From NCBI GenBank assembly GCA_947491225.1, contig CANLIE010000006.1, positions 43,156 to 107,155 of the forward strand: DNA of 64,000 nucleotides, written 5' to 3'. The DNA is from an uncultured Cellulophaga sp. (GTDB lineage: Bacteria > Bacteroidota > Bacteroidia > Flavobacteriales > Flavobacteriaceae). Both the position numbers and the translations under genes were made by a program. Below the pieces are notes generated by a model that worked only from the letters and a program-made list of their open reading frames with translations, was not told the DNA's origin and searched no databases. Shown piece after piece: positions 1 through 9,070 of the stretch. Position 1 is the stretch's first letter; each line of letters starts with the position of its first letter.

Positions 1-1
1 C

Positions 2-265
2 AGCCATCAAAAAAAGGGATGGGAAACCTTTACAGATGCTGTAATTAAAATGATATCTGAAGAAAAGGAAGGTGTTATTTTTTTACTTTGGGGTGGATTT
101 GCCAAACAAAAAATGAAACTTATAGATTCTAAAAAGCATTATATTTTAACATCTGGTCATCCATCACCACTAAGTGCTAATAGAGGTTATTGGTTTGGGA
201 ATAAGCATTTTAGCAAGACCAATGAAATTTTATTAGGTGCAGGACAAAAAGCTATTGTTTGGTAA
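2..265 (+). CDS. ung: uracil-DNA glycosylase, C-terminal part (5' end outside window)
   Basis: Removes uracil from DNA in base-excision repair. The reading frame is open from the first bases of the window, so only the last 87 or so codons are present. They hold the family's C-terminal landmarks: the LLWGGFAKQK core strand, the HPSPLS minor-groove intercalation loop (codons near 158-175) and the closing FSKTNEIL helix. The internal ATG at 50 is not the true start. The gene ends 187 bp before the convergent dnaN stop. Identification is firm; length and N-terminus cannot be judged. Confidence 0.93.
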   Translation, partial: SHQKKGWETFTDAVIKMISEEKEGVIFLLWGGFAKQKMKLIDSKKHYILTSGHPSPLSANRGYWFGNKHFSKTNEILLGAGQKAIVW

Positions 266-452
266 TTTTTTGTCCAAGTGTCACTTCGAGTGGTTTTTCA
301 GAATGAAATGGATAAAAAATGTATCGAGAATAACTTTTTTATATAGAAATCACTATTGTCTATACAATCTTCCTTCGTCAAATCACTCAAATTAACTTGG
401 TTTTCTTACATCTAATTCAGGTTTTTAGACAATATTTTTGGTATTGTAAGTT

Positions 453-1574
453 TTATGCATTATTAAGCATAACTGGCATCACAAGCATAGTTATATGCTC
501 ACCTTCATCTACACCATCTACGGGTGTTAATATCCCTGCTCTGTTTGGTAAACTCATCTCCAATGAAACATCATCTGAACTTAAGTTACCCAACATTTCT
601 ACTAAAAAACGAGAATTAAATCCAATTTGCATATCGTCTCCTTGGTAAGAGCATGTTAAACGCTCTTCAGCTTTGTTGCTGTAATCTATGTCCTCTGCTG
701 ATATGTTTAACTCAGCTCCAGCTACTTTTAAACGTATCTGGTGTGTTGTTTTGTTAGAAAAGATTGAAACACGTCTTACAGAGCTTAAAAGTTGTGTTCT
801 AGAAATACTCAATACATTGGGATTTTCTTTGGGTATAACCGCTTCGTAATTTGGGTATTTACCATCTATTAACCTACAAATAAGCTCAGTATTGTCAAAT
901 GTGAATTTAGCGTTACTCTCATTATATTCTATAGTAACATCAGTTTCACTACCAGATAATATCCCTTTTAATAAAGTTAAGGGTTTTTTAGGCATAATAA
1001 ATTCAGCTACTTGAGATGCTGTAACATCTGTACGTTGGTATTTAACAAGTTTGTGAGCATCTGTAGCTACAAATGTTAAGTTTTCAGGAGAAAACTGGAA
1101 AAAAACACCGCTCATAACAGGTCTTAAATCATCATTACCAGTAGCAAATATTGTTTTGTTTATTGCTGTTGCTAAAATATCTCCCAAAATGGTTGTTGTA
1201 CTTGGGTTAGATAGTTCTACTGCATTAGGAAATTCTGCACCATCAACATATGCTAAAGCATATTTACCGTGGTTAGAACTAATCTCCACAGTGTTATTTT
1301 CTTCTACAACAAAAGTTAAAGGTTGTTCAGGAAAAGTTTTTAGTGTTTCCAATAACAATTTTGCAGGTAAAGCAATTGTACCTTCATTATCTGAATCTAC
1401 TTCTAAAACAGAACTCATAGTTGTTTCCAAATCAGATGCAGAAACTGTAAGGCTGTTTTGTTTTAATACAAACAAAAAATTATCTAAAATAGGTAAGGTA
1501 TTACTGTTGTTTATAACACCACCTAAAATTTGTAATTGCTTTAATAGATAAGTACTAGATACTATGAATTTCAT
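453..1574 (-). CDS. dnaN: DNA polymerase III subunit beta (sliding clamp)
   Basis: Ring-forming processivity clamp of the replicative polymerase. At 373 aa it has the normal length for three tandem clamp domains. It begins MKFIVSSTYLLKQLQILGGV, typical of the family, and ends in a hydrophobic tail around MLVMPVML. The start ATG at 1574 has no better upstream alternative. It lies 132 bp downstream of gldG on the same strand; the gap contains a perfect palindrome (1608-1622). Placement away from dnaA but near gldFG and ung is a recurrent Flavobacteriaceae arrangement. Confidence 0.97.
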   Translation of the reverse strand: MKFIVSSTYLLKQLQILGGVINNSNTLPILDNFLFVLKQNSLTVSASDLETTMSSVLEVDSDNEGTIALPAKLLLETLKTFPEQPLTFVVEENNTVEISSNHGKYALAYVDGAEFPNAVELSNPSTTTILGDILATAINKTIFATGNDDLRPVMSGVFFQFSPENLTFVATDAHKLVKYQRTDVTASQVAEFIMPKKPLTLLKGILSGSETDVTIEYNESNAKFTFDNTELICRLIDGKYPNYEAVIPKENPNVLSISRTQLLSSVRRVSIFSNKTTHQIRLKVAGAELNISAEDIDYSNKAEERLTCSYQGDDMQIGFNSRFLVEMLGNLSSDDVSLEMSLPNRAGILTPVDGVDEGEHITMLVMPVMLNNA

Positions 1575-1607
1575 CAGCTATATAAATTTTCTATATTTTA
1601 TTCTTTT

Positions 1608-1622
1608 GACAATTAAATTGTC
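1608..1622. promoter_or_regulatory. 15-bp perfect palindrome upstream of dnaN
   Basis: GACAATT-A-AATTGTC lies 34 bp upstream of the dnaN ATG on the minus strand, in the 132-bp gap to gldG. Its position suits an operator. The protein that would bind it is unknown, and in AT-rich sequence a chance palindrome of this size is possible. Confidence 0.35.
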
Positions 1623-1706
1623 TTTGGATTCTATTGTTATTCCTAAAAAATCCTTGAAACAAAGATATTTTAATTGTTCTTTTAACGAAAACAAACTTAT
1701 TAACAC

Positions 1707-3374
1707 CTATTTGCCATATTTGTACTTGCGATAGTAATTAAAAAAGAAACCTAAAACAATTGTTAAAACTACTGGTAATGCAATGTTTATAAGCTGCCAC
1801 TTTGTTTTTTGAGTCATTATTTTTTCATAATCTAGGAAAGGAATACCTACTTTTTTAGTACGGATGTTTATAAGTCCATTATCATCTAACAAGTAATTTA
1901 TGCTATTAATCATAAATTCTTTGTTCCCATAAAAGTTATTAGTCCACTTATCATAACCTAATTCTAAAGGTTTTCCGTTTCTGATTTGATTTTTAACAAT
2001 ATCGCCATCGGCAATAATCAACATTTTATTAAAAGGACCTCTTTCTTGATTGTTTTTTAGCTGTATTGGTTTAACTCTGTTAATAAAAGTTGAGTTAAAT
2101 TCTCCTTCTATTAGAACAGCCAAAGGCTTGTTTCCATTGTTGTATTCCTCTTTATTAGGGCTTTTATTAATGATGTCTAAACTAATGATGTTTGGGGTAC
2201 CAACAACTGTAGACAAAGGTGAACTGTAATACAAAACACTTTTTTTGTACTCATTATTTTCTAAAATATCTATGGTATTGGCAAATTGAAAGCGCAATGC
2301 TTCTAAGTTGTTATTTATTGGGTGATTATTTCTAGAAAAAACCATAGGATTATAGGGCCATGGAACGGGGTTGTATTGAGAATTATTGCCCTCTCCATTA
2401 GCTAATACAATTTGTGATGCATAAATATCTTTTATTAATACTGGATTTATGCGAATGCCATATTTAAAGAAAAAATCTTTCAAGTTTAAATCTCTAGGAA
2501 ATGCTAGTGACCTCCCTTCTTCATTAAAAAGGCTGTCCAATTCCATTACAACTTTGTCTAGTAACCATATGGATTTACCTCCATTAACAATATATTGATC
2601 CAATATGTATTTTTCTTTATCAGAAAAAGCTTCTGTTGGCTTTGCAATTAAGGCTAAATCATATTCTTTTAATTGTTCTACTGTTTTTTGTGGATTTGTA
2701 GCTACAGAATCTAGTGTAAATGCTGCAATATTATAATACTCCTTAATAGTGGATAAATAATCTGCCAAATAGATGTCATCTAATTCTCCATTACCTTTTA
2801 AAATGGCAATTTTTTTCTTTTCCTTAGTGCTTAATTTACTAAAAGCATCTGCAAAAGAATATTCTAAATGTTGTACAGAATTGGTAATTCTTTCTTCTGC
2901 TGTTGCTCCCAATTTATTCTTTAGTAAAGCAACTTTTACAGTTTTGTTATTATGGTTTATTATTGCCCAAGGAAAAACAAACTCTTGCGATACTTTTCCG
3001 TTTTCTTCAACAGTTACATTGGCAGGAGTTAAACCTAATTGTTGTAGCTCGCCAAGTATAGTTTCTGTCTGACCAACATCTTTAAGCGGATCAACAAAGT
3101 TGAATTTTATATTGTTGTTTTTTGTAGCAAATTCTTCAAGTATTTGTTTGGTCTCAGACTTTAACTTAGCAAATTCAGCAGGTAAACCGCCATCTAAAAG
3201 TACATCAATTATAACCGGACTATTAAAATCTTTTACTGTGTATAATGCAGCTTCAGAAAGTGTATATCTTTTGTCTTCTGTAAGATCTATTCTTGTATAT
3301 ACATATCTAGATAGTATATTTATAACTATTAGAGCTACTAGACCAATAGCTACGGAAGTGAGCGTTTTTTTCAT
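1707..3374 (-). CDS. gldG: gliding motility-associated ABC transporter substrate-binding protein GldG
   Basis: Partner of GldF in the GldA/GldF/GldG ABC complex associated with gliding in Flavobacteria. The 555-aa protein has an N-terminal membrane anchor (residues about 7-25), a long periplasmic region beginning ITR-type LTEDKRYTLSEA typical of the family, and a C-terminal membrane segment (about 527-547) followed by a short basic tail. Its ATG overlaps the gldF stop by one base (TAATG), so the two are translationally coupled. The ATPase gldA is not in the window, as is usual. Confidence 0.95.
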   Translation of the reverse strand: MKKTLTSVAIGLVALIVINILSRYVYTRIDLTEDKRYTLSEAALYTVKDFNSPVIIDVLLDGGLPAEFAKLKSETKQILEEFATKNNNIKFNFVDPLKDVGQTETILGELQQLGLTPANVTVEENGKVSQEFVFPWAIINHNNKTVKVALLKNKLGATAEERITNSVQHLEYSFADAFSKLSTKEKKKIAILKGNGELDDIYLADYLSTIKEYYNIAAFTLDSVATNPQKTVEQLKEYDLALIAKPTEAFSDKEKYILDQYIVNGGKSIWLLDKVVMELDSLFNEEGRSLAFPRDLNLKDFFFKYGIRINPVLIKDIYASQIVLANGEGNNSQYNPVPWPYNPMVFSRNNHPINNNLEALRFQFANTIDILENNEYKKSVLYYSSPLSTVVGTPNIISLDIINKSPNKEEYNNGNKPLAVLIEGEFNSTFINRVKPIQLKNNQERGPFNKMLIIADGDIVKNQIRNGKPLELGYDKWTNNFYGNKEFMINSINYLLDDNGLINIRTKKVGIPFLDYEKIMTQKTKWQLINIALPVVLTIVLGFFFNYYRKYKYGK

Positions 3375-4105
3375 TATTGGTTTAGTTTTTTTAATTGAAC
3401 AACTGTAAGGAATAGGAAGAAAATTGTTAATCCAATAAAATATATTAAATCCCTTGTATCCATAACACCTCGGGCAATACTTTCAAAATGAGCTTTCATT
3501 CCTAAAGAAGCTATGGTTAGAATGTAATTGCCTTCAGAAAATAATGTAGAAAGTCCTTGAAAGCCATAAAAACATATAAAACAAAGTATTAATGCTAGTA
3601 AAAATGCCACTATTTGGTTTTGTGAAAGGGTAGATGCAAAAATACCAATAGCAGTGTAACTAGCCATTAAAAACAATAATCCAAAATATGACCCTAAAAT
3701 CACTCCCATATCTAAATTACCAACTATTGTTCCTAATTCTGAAATAGTATAAACGTATAAAAAAGTAGGAATTATTGCAATTATCACCAATGTAAGAGCG
3801 CCAAAAAATTTACCCAAAACAGTTTGCCATAAAGAAATTGGTTTAATAAACAGTAATTCCAGCGTTCCGCTTTTTCGTTCTTCAGAAAAACTCTTCATTG
3901 TTATGGCTGGTATTAAAAACAAAAACACCCAAGGTGCCAAGAAGAAAAAATTACTTAAGTCTGCAAAGCCATAGTCAAATATATTGTATTCCCCTTTAAA
4001 CACCCATAAAAATAAGCCGCTTAAAATTAAAAATAAACCAATAACCAAATAGCCAATTGGTGAAGTGAAAAAAGATTGTATTTCCCGTTTGTAAATGGCG
4101 TACAT
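3374..4105 (-). CDS. gldF: gliding motility-associated ABC transporter permease GldF
   Basis: Integral inner-membrane permease of the gliding ABC complex, ABC-2 type. The 243-aa protein shows about six hydrophobic segments and starts MYAIYKREIQSFFTSPIGYL, a family hallmark, with the EERKSGTLELL motif in the first cytoplasmic loop (residues about 75-85). It sits 4 bp after the ABM-domain gene and directly before gldG, forming a minus-strand run with the SAM hydrolase gene upstream. Confidence 0.95.
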   Translation of the reverse strand: MYAIYKREIQSFFTSPIGYLVIGLFLILSGLFLWVFKGEYNIFDYGFADLSNFFFLAPWVFLFLIPAITMKSFSEERKSGTLELLFIKPISLWQTVLGKFFGALTLVIIAIIPTFLYVYTISELGTIVGNLDMGVILGSYFGLLFLMASYTAIGIFASTLSQNQIVAFLLALILCFICFYGFQGLSTLFSEGNYILTIASLGMKAHFESIARGVMDTRDLIYFIGLTIFFLFLTVVQLKKLNQ

Positions 4106-4109
4106 CTAT

Positions 4110-4406
4110 TTAATTTAAAGTTTCTTTTTTGTTTACAGTCCAGGCTTCTGGCTTGTTTGAAAACAATAGTTTGGTTTTAGCCCATAGATTTTTGAACAAA
4201 TCTGAATTTCTATACACTTCTAGTGCATCTTCATTTTCCCAATAACTATATGTGAAAAAGATATTGGGATTATTTTTATCTTGATAAAGTTCTAAAAAAT
4301 TACACCCATCAAAATCTCTAATCAAATATTTAGATTTGTTAAAAATATTTTCAAATCTAATAATATTTTCAGTTTCAAAAGTTAATTTAACAATCCGTAT
4401 AATCAT
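4110..4406 (-). CDS. antibiotic biosynthesis monooxygenase (ABM) domain protein
   Basis: Small 98-aa dimeric alpha-beta barrel protein of the ABM/quinol monooxygenase-like superfamily. Recognisable features are the N-terminal MIIRIVKLTF strand, DGCNFLELYQD in the middle and the SYWENEDALEVYRNSDLFKNLW segment near residues 54-75. Substrate cannot be predicted; many members are heme- or quinone-linked, many unassigned. It abuts the SAM hydrolase gene with no gap (stop and start at 4407/4406) and is 4 bp from gldF, so it is very likely cotranscribed with both. Confidence 0.85.
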   Translation of the reverse strand: MIIRIVKLTFETENIIRFENIFNKSKYLIRDFDGCNFLELYQDKNNPNIFFTYSYWENEDALEVYRNSDLFKNLWAKTKLLFSNKPEAWTVNKKETLN

Positions 4407-5237
4407 TTATAAAAAATTTATAGTAATTGTATCTCTATAATCTAATCCCAATAGGGTAGAAGCACCACCAACTGTTGTTAAGTTACTTTTATAAATTGCT
4501 AACTCTAAGTATTGAGAAGAATTAAACAAAGCAAGTAGGTCACCAGGTCCTTTTCTATAATTCTTTTCAATATCATAATTTATAATGTCGCTGTATTTGG
4601 AGTGTATTTTTTTTATGACTTTGCCGCGTACACTAACCTCATAGTTTCTACCATTTCTATAAGCATCAAACAAGTTTTTTTGGATATTACTAACTACATT
4701 GCCATAGTTATCTATATATACAATGTTCCCTATAATAGTTTTTCCACCATCTATTAATTGTGGAACAAAATCTTTTATGCTCCTTAGGTTGTCAAAAGGC
4801 TTGCCAACAACTTCCATTTTTCCGCCACGTACCAAATGACAAGCAACTTTTATAAAAATATCATATGTAGGAAAAGAACCATTAATGGTATCTGGTATAT
4901 TTATAGAAACTATTTTTTCAGGGTTTATTTCAGAAGTTATTAAACAAATAACTCCATTATTTGCGCTTATGAAATAGTGTCCGTCTACATATACTATAAT
5001 GTGTTCATTTTCCTTTGTTAATTCAGCATCTACACCAACTATATGAACTGTTCCCTTTGGAAAAGTTTTATAAGAATTTTTAAGTATATAAGCACATTCC
5101 TGAATGTTAAAAGGATTAACGCTATGTGATATATCAACAATTTTTGCATCTTCCAATTCACTATGTATAGCTCCTTTTAGAGCACCAACAAAATGGTCTT
5201 TGTATCCAAAATCAGTAGTTAATGTAATAATTGCCAT
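4407..5237 (-). CDS. S-adenosyl-L-methionine hydrolase (DUF62, SAM hydroxide adenosyltransferase)
   Basis: Member of the duf62 family related to fluorinases, which hydrolyse SAM to adenosine and methionine. The 276-aa protein carries the N-terminal LTTDFGYKDHFVGALKG motif (residues 5-21) with the catalytic-site Asp, the DISHSVNPFNIQECAYIL segment and the C-terminal FNSSQYLELA region. Length matches the family. First gene of the run leading through the ABM protein to gldF-gldG. Divergent from phoH across 127 bp. Confidence 0.92.
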   Translation of the reverse strand: MAIITLTTDFGYKDHFVGALKGAIHSELEDAKIVDISHSVNPFNIQECAYILKNSYKTFPKGTVHIVGVDAELTKENEHIIVYVDGHYFISANNGVICLITSEINPEKIVSINIPDTINGSFPTYDIFIKVACHLVRGGKMEVVGKPFDNLRSIKDFVPQLIDGGKTIIGNIVYIDNYGNVVSNIQKNLFDAYRNGRNYEVSVRGKVIKKIHSKYSDIINYDIEKNYRKGPGDLLALFNSSQYLELAIYKSNLTTVGGASTLLGLDYRDTITINFL

Positions 5238-5364
5238 TTATAACTGTTGATATGTTTTTGCCAATGCAAACTGATTTTTAATTAAATTTGTTGGACAAAA
5301 TTACGTAAAAAACAGCTAACTAAAATTTATAATTTACGACCTAACCTTTTAACACATTTTTTCT

Positions 5365-6318
5365 TTGAACGAAATTATAATTGAACTTACAGAAATAAGC
5401 CCTAGAGAATTTTTTGGACACCAAAATGCTTATATAGACTTACTAAAAAAATATTTTCCTAAACTAAAGATAGTTGCTCGCGGAAGCAAAATTAAAGCTT
5501 ATGGTGATGATGAACATTTAGAAGAGTTTGATAAACGCTTAAAAATGTTGATGAATCATTTTTCTAAGTACAATAAAATAGATGAGAATGTCATAGAAAG
5601 AGTGTTGACAAGCAATAGCAAAGCAGATTATGCTACATCTGATAGCAGTGGAGATGTTTTGGTACACGGTGTTAGTGGTAGGCTAATAAAAGCACAAACA
5701 GCAAACCAGCGCAAACTGGTTGAGGCAGCAAAAAAACACGATATGGTTTTTGCTATAGGTCCAGCAGGTACAGGGAAAACTTATACTGGTGTTGCTTTAG
5801 CAGTTAAAGCGTTAAAAGAGAAGCAAGTAAGACGTATTATATTAACTAGACCAGCAGTAGAAGCAGGAGAAAATTTAGGTTTTTTACCAGGAGATTTAAA
5901 AGAGAAATTGGATCCGTATATGCAACCGTTGTATGATGCTTTGCGTGATATGATACCAGCAGAGAAATTAACACATTATATAGAGAATGGCACCATACAA
6001 ATAGCTCCTATGGCTTTTATGCGTGGGCGTACGTTAGATAATGCCTTTGTTATTTTGGATGAAGCCCAGAATACAACACACGCACAAATGAAAATGTTTT
6101 TAACGCGTATGGGGAAAAATGCAAAGTTTTTATTGACAGGAGATCCAGGGCAAATAGATTTACCACGTAGAACAATTTCTGGTTTAAAAGAGGCTTTGTT
6201 GGTATTAGGAAATGTAGAAGGGATTAAAATTATTTATTTAGACGATAAAGATGTAATTCGCCATAAATTGGTAAAAAAAGTGATAGAAGCATATAGAAAT
6301 ATAGAGCATCAAAATTAA
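5365..6318 (+). CDS. PhoH family ATPase (PhoL/YbeZ-like)
   Basis: Cytoplasmic P-loop ATPase linked in other bacteria to RNA metabolism and ribosome maturation (YbeZ/PhoH-like). The 317-aa protein has an N-terminal KH-like region, Walker A GPAGTGKT (residues 132-139) and Walker B FVILDEAQN (about 228-236). The frame starts with TTG at 5365; the family's usual N-terminus (NEIIIELTEISPREFFG) begins exactly there and no upstream ATG exists, so TTG is accepted as the start. purC follows after 9 bp. Confidence 0.93.
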   Translation: MNEIIIELTEISPREFFGHQNAYIDLLKKYFPKLKIVARGSKIKAYGDDEHLEEFDKRLKMLMNHFSKYNKIDENVIERVLTSNSKADYATSDSSGDVLVHGVSGRLIKAQTANQRKLVEAAKKHDMVFAIGPAGTGKTYTGVALAVKALKEKQVRRIILTRPAVEAGENLGFLPGDLKEKLDPYMQPLYDALRDMIPAEKLTHYIENGTIQIAPMAFMRGRTLDNAFVILDEAQNTTHAQMKMFLTRMGKNAKFLLTGDPGQIDLPRRTISGLKEALLVLGNVEGIKIIYLDDKDVIRHKLVKKVIEAYRNIEHQN

Positions 6319-6327
6319 GAAGTAAGA

Positions 6328-7278
6328 ATGAATACAATAGTAGATACCAATTTTGAATTTCCCAATCAAGTAAATGTATATAAAGGAAAAGTAAGAGAGG
6401 TTTATCGTTTAGAGAATGATATAATGGTAATGGTAGCAACAGACAGGCTATCTGCTTTTGATGTGGTTATGCCAAAAGGAATACCATACAAGGGACAGAT
6501 ATTAAATCAGATTGCCACAAAAATGATGAATGATACGGCAGATATAGTGCCAAATTGGTTATTAGCAACACCAGATGCAAATGTAGCCATAGGGCACGCT
6601 TGTGAACCTTTTAAGGTAGAAATGGTAATACGTGGATATATGTCTGGTCATGCAGCTAGGGAGTATAAACTAGGTAAGAGACTGCTTTGTGGTGTTGTTA
6701 TGCCAGATGGTATGAAAGAAAATGATAAATTCCCTAAACCTATCATAACACCAGCTACAAAAGCAGAGATGGGAGATCATGATGAAGATATTTCAAGAGA
6801 AGATATTATAAAAAGAGGTATTGTTTCTGAGGCCGATTATAAACAATTAGAAGCGTATACGTATGCTTTGTTTGAAAGAGGAACTGAAATAGCAGCAAAA
6901 CGCGGATTAATATTGGTAGATACTAAGTATGAATTTGGCAAAACCAAAGAGGGTAAAATTGTACTGATAGATGAAATACATACGCCAGATTCATCTCGTT
7001 ACTTTTATGCAGAAGGTTATCAAGACCGACAAGAAAAGGGAGAAATGCAAAAACAATTATCCAAAGAGTTTGTACGTCAATGGCTAATTAGTAATGGTTT
7101 TCAAGGACTAGAAGGACAAACGTTACCTGAAATGACGGATGAATATATTGCAACCGTATCAGAAAGGTATATAGAATTATATGAAAATATTATAGGGGAA
7201 GCATTTATAAAAGCTGATGTTTCTAATATTAAGAATAGAATAGAAGACAATGTTTTAAATTGTTTAAAGGAATTATAA
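6328..7278 (+). CDS. purC: phosphoribosylaminoimidazole-succinocarboxamide synthase (SAICAR synthetase)
   Basis: Purine biosynthesis enzyme joining CAIR and aspartate with ATP. At 316 aa it belongs to the long form (as in yeast) rather than the short E. coli type. Visible motifs are [11 protein letters not shown] near residue 12, the [12 protein letters not shown] segment near 35-46, and LVDTKYEFG and [11 protein letters not shown] in the ATP-grasp-like half (about 192-231). It follows phoH by 9 bp and is closed by a strong terminator at 7301-7330, so phoH-purC form one unit. Confidence 0.97.
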   Translation: MNTIVDTNFEFPNQVNVYKGKVREVYRLENDIMVMVATDRLSAFDVVMPKGIPYKGQILNQIATKMMNDTADIVPNWLLATPDANVAIGHACEPFKVEMVIRGYMSGHAAREYKLGKRLLCGVVMPDGMKENDKFPKPIITPATKAEMGDHDEDISREDIIKRGIVSEADYKQLEAYTYALFERGTEIAAKRGLILVDTKYEFGKTKEGKIVLIDEIHTPDSSRYFYAEGYQDRQEKGEMQKQLSKEFVRQWLISNGFQGLEGQTLPEMTDEYIATVSERYIELYENIIGEAFIKADVSNIKNRIEDNVLNCLKEL

Positions 7279-7300
7279 CTAACCAATTTATAACCTTTTA

Positions 7301-7330
7301 AAAAAAAGACCGCTATTGCGGTCTTTTTTT
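7301..7330 (+). terminator. Rho-independent terminator after purC
   Basis: Stem AAAAGACCGC / GCGGTCTTTT with a four-base TATT loop, preceded by an A-run and followed by a T-run. It is 22 bp beyond the purC stop. Confidence 0.9.
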
Positions 7331-7494
7331 GTTAATAAGATAGATGAACCTTTTAGTGTTTTTAGGTAAAGAATCATTTTATTTTTAATATTAGTTCCAA
7401 AGATTTTACAGAATTCATAAAAATACGCAAACCAATCAATTACGCCCAGAAACCTCTATTATTTATAGGTTGTGTTATGCAACATATTTTTCTA

Positions 7495-8073
7495 CTAGTT
7501 TTCGTTTGATATGATTGGAGGCAGTAATTTTCTTGAGCCGTATTTTGAATTAACCATTTCAATCGCCAAAAAAGTTTTTAACTTATAAAAGTCCATTTCA
7601 AAATCATCATCAGATAAGCTTCCTAAAAGGATTTTTGATATTTTTGAAGCATCACCTTCTCCAAATCCAATAGAATCTATTTTTTTACCTATTTCAATCC
7701 ATTTAGAGTTGCTATTCTTATAATTATTTACTTGTTCAATTTCGCAGTTGCGTATTTTAGTTTCATCAGACCGATTAACTTTAAATATAGGGTAAACTTT
7801 ATAAAATGAAAGCAATGAATCAATTTGATAATTTTCATCTGTAATGATTCTGTTCAATAGTGAGGTATAACTTGCACCAGTTTTGTCCATCAAAACCTCA
7901 TTTTTAATTAGAATAGTCTCGTAGTCGATTATTGTTTTATTTAAATCAAATCCTGCGTTCTGATAGATTTCGATTTGACAGGTCATTATTTGGTTTTCCA
8001 GAGTATTTTCTTGTCCAGAACTAGAACCATATAAAATAGAAAATAAGAATATAAGGTAAAAAGGTTTTTTCAT
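7495..8073 (-). CDS. secreted hypothetical protein
   Basis: A 192-aa protein with a clear signal peptide (MKKPFYLIFLFSILYGSSSG, cleavage near SGQ). The remainder is hydrophilic and probably alpha-helical; two Cys occur (near residues 32 and 108). I do not recognise the family. It stands alone on the minus strand between the purC terminator and tRNA-Met, flanked by AT-rich spacers, one of which carries a degraded copy of the window's dispersed repeat. It may be an accessory gene. Confidence 0.75.
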   Translation of the reverse strand: MKKPFYLIFLFSILYGSSSGQENTLENQIMTCQIEIYQNAGFDLNKTIIDYETILIKNEVLMDKTGASYTSLLNRIITDENYQIDSLLSFYKVYPIFKVNRSDETKIRNCEIEQVNNYKNSNSKWIEIGKKIDSIGFGEGDASKISKILLGSLSDDDFEMDFYKLKTFLAIEMVNSKYGSRKLLPPIISNEN

Positions 8074-8308
8074 ATGTTACCTAACTTATACTGATGATTT
8101 GACAGCGTTTAAATGTTTTGTATCAGCAGTTAGTTTAACACCGAAGTTAGTTTATTTTTTCTAGTACTGCAATAAAAAAAGGAGGGTAAAGAACATTAAA
8201 CAGAACAAAATATTATCCAACGCTATCTATTTTTTTAACAAAATTAAATAGTATAACAGCTACAAGCCCAGAAACCATTGTAGCCATAGAATGCAGAAGT
8301 GGGAGTAA

Positions 8309-8371
8309 TAAAATTTATGTCAATCAATTTTTAATAGAAAATTGTAATGAAAACAAGCAAATTTTACTGTA
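8309..8371 (+). repeat. degraded copy of the MITE-like dispersed repeat
   Basis: This stretch aligns by eye with the middle of the copies at 50282 and 52677: AAATTTATGTCA, then ATAGAAAATTGTA, then ACAAGCAAATTTTA in the same order and spacing. The terminal repeats are not recognisable. It lies in the 336-bp gene-free stretch 8074-8409, in which nothing else was recognised apart from the tRNA terminator. Confidence 0.5.
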
Positions 8372-8379
8372 AAAATAAA

Positions 8380-8408
8380 AACCTCCTTTAAATAAGGAGG
8401 CTTTATTT
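8380..8408 (-). terminator. terminator hairpin after tRNA-Met
   Basis: Stem CCTCCTT / AAGGAGG with A- and T-rich flanks, directly downstream (minus strand) of tRNA-Met. The plus-strand reading is also terminator-like, so it may work in both directions. Confidence 0.8.
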
Positions 8409-8409
8409 G

Positions 8410-8483
8410 TAGCGAGAACGAGAGTTGAACTCGTGACCTCCGGGTTATGAATCCGACGCTCTAACCAACTGAGCTACCTCGCC
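8410..8483 (-). tRNA. tRNA-Met (anticodon CAT)
   Basis: 74-nt cloverleaf on the minus strand: acceptor GGCGAGG paired with TCTCGCT (with G-T pairs), D-arm GCTC/GAGC, anticodon loop TTCATAA, and T-loop TTCAACT. The 31-39 position is an A-C mismatch at the top of the anticodon stem. No CCA is encoded. The presence of elongator-type features (paired first base) rather than an unpaired 1-72 suggests elongator Met; an Ile2 (lysidine) identity cannot be excluded from sequence alone. Confidence 0.93.
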
Positions 8484-8503
8484 AAAGATTTTTAAAACGG
8501 GTG

Positions 8504-8534
8504 CAAATATAGAGTTATTTTTTATCTATATCAA
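8504..8534 (-). promoter_or_regulatory. Bacteroidota-type promoter for tRNA-Met
   Basis: On the minus strand TTG (8532-8534), 20 bp, then TATATTTG (8504-8511), matching the Bacteroidota consensus TTG-N17-23-TAnnTTTG. The tRNA begins 20 bp downstream. Confidence 0.7.
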
Positions 8535-8632
8535 AAAAAAAATAAAGGAAAGTTTGAAGAAAATATTATGTAGCTTTTTGTTTTTTTATCATACAGAAAT
8601 ATATATATTGCTCGTTCTAAATAATTACGAGT

Positions 8633-9016
8633 ATGAGTAAAAAAAATAACTATGAGCTAGAGTTTGTGATACAATCATCACCACAAATGCTTTATCAATA
8701 TATATCTACCCCTTCTGGATTGTCAGAATGGTTTGCGGATAATGTTAATTCCAGAGGAGAAAAATTTACTTTTATATGGGATGGATCCGAAGAGGTTGCA
8801 AATTTGTTAAAAAAGAAAAGCGGTGAATTTATTCGCTTTAAATGGGAAGAGGATGAAGATGATAGTTATTTTGAAATGCGAATTATTGTAGATGAAATTA
8901 CATCCGATGTTTCTTTATTTATTTCTGATTTTGCAGAAGAAGATGAAATAGATGAAGCAAAAATGTTATGGACAAATCAAATTTCTAGCCTAAAACAAGT
9001 CTTAGGATCAGCATAA
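8633..9016 (+). CDS. START-like/SRPBCC domain protein
   Basis: A 127-aa cytosolic protein of the START-like (AHSA1-related) group common in Bacteroidota. Motifs include FVIQSSPQMLYQYISTPSGLSEWFADNV in the N-terminal half (residues about 11-38, cited in part: LYQYISTPSGLSEWF) and an acidic centre (KWEEDEDD). Ligand is unknown. It is monocistronic: divergent from tRNA-Met and closed by a terminator at 9042 whose T-run touches the next gene. Confidence 0.85.
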   Translation: MSKKNNYELEFVIQSSPQMLYQYISTPSGLSEWFADNVNSRGEKFTFIWDGSEEVANLLKKKSGEFIRFKWEEDEDDSYFEMRIIVDEITSDVSLFISDFAEEDEIDEAKMLWTNQISSLKQVLGSA

Positions 9017-9041
9017 AAATTATTAAATAAACAATATCTTT

Positions 9042-9070
9042 GGCCTTGAATTTTTTCAAGGCTTTTTTTT
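9042..9070 (+). terminator. terminator after the START-like gene, abutting the next ATG
   Basis: Stem GCCTTGAA / TTCAAGGC with a short T-rich loop and eight T's. The T-run ends at 9070 and the aminotransferase ATG begins at 9071, leaving no room for a separate leader behind the terminator. Confidence 0.85.

Noticed and set aside
266..450. Possible dispersed repeat after ung (GTCACTTCGAGTGG, GTATCGAGAATA)
   Set aside because: Resembles Flavobacterial GTCA-type repeats, but no second copy in the window lets me define it.
397..648. Open frame opposite dnaN
   Set aside because: Shadow frame of dnaN on the other strand, without family features.
1156..1551. 131-codon frame inside dnaN
   Set aside because: Antisense frame of a confident gene; low-complexity residue pattern of a shadow.
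7430..7500. Cassette-type end (TGTTGCATAACAC) beside the secreted hypothetical gene
   Set aside because: Suggestive only; no matching partner on the other side of the gene.
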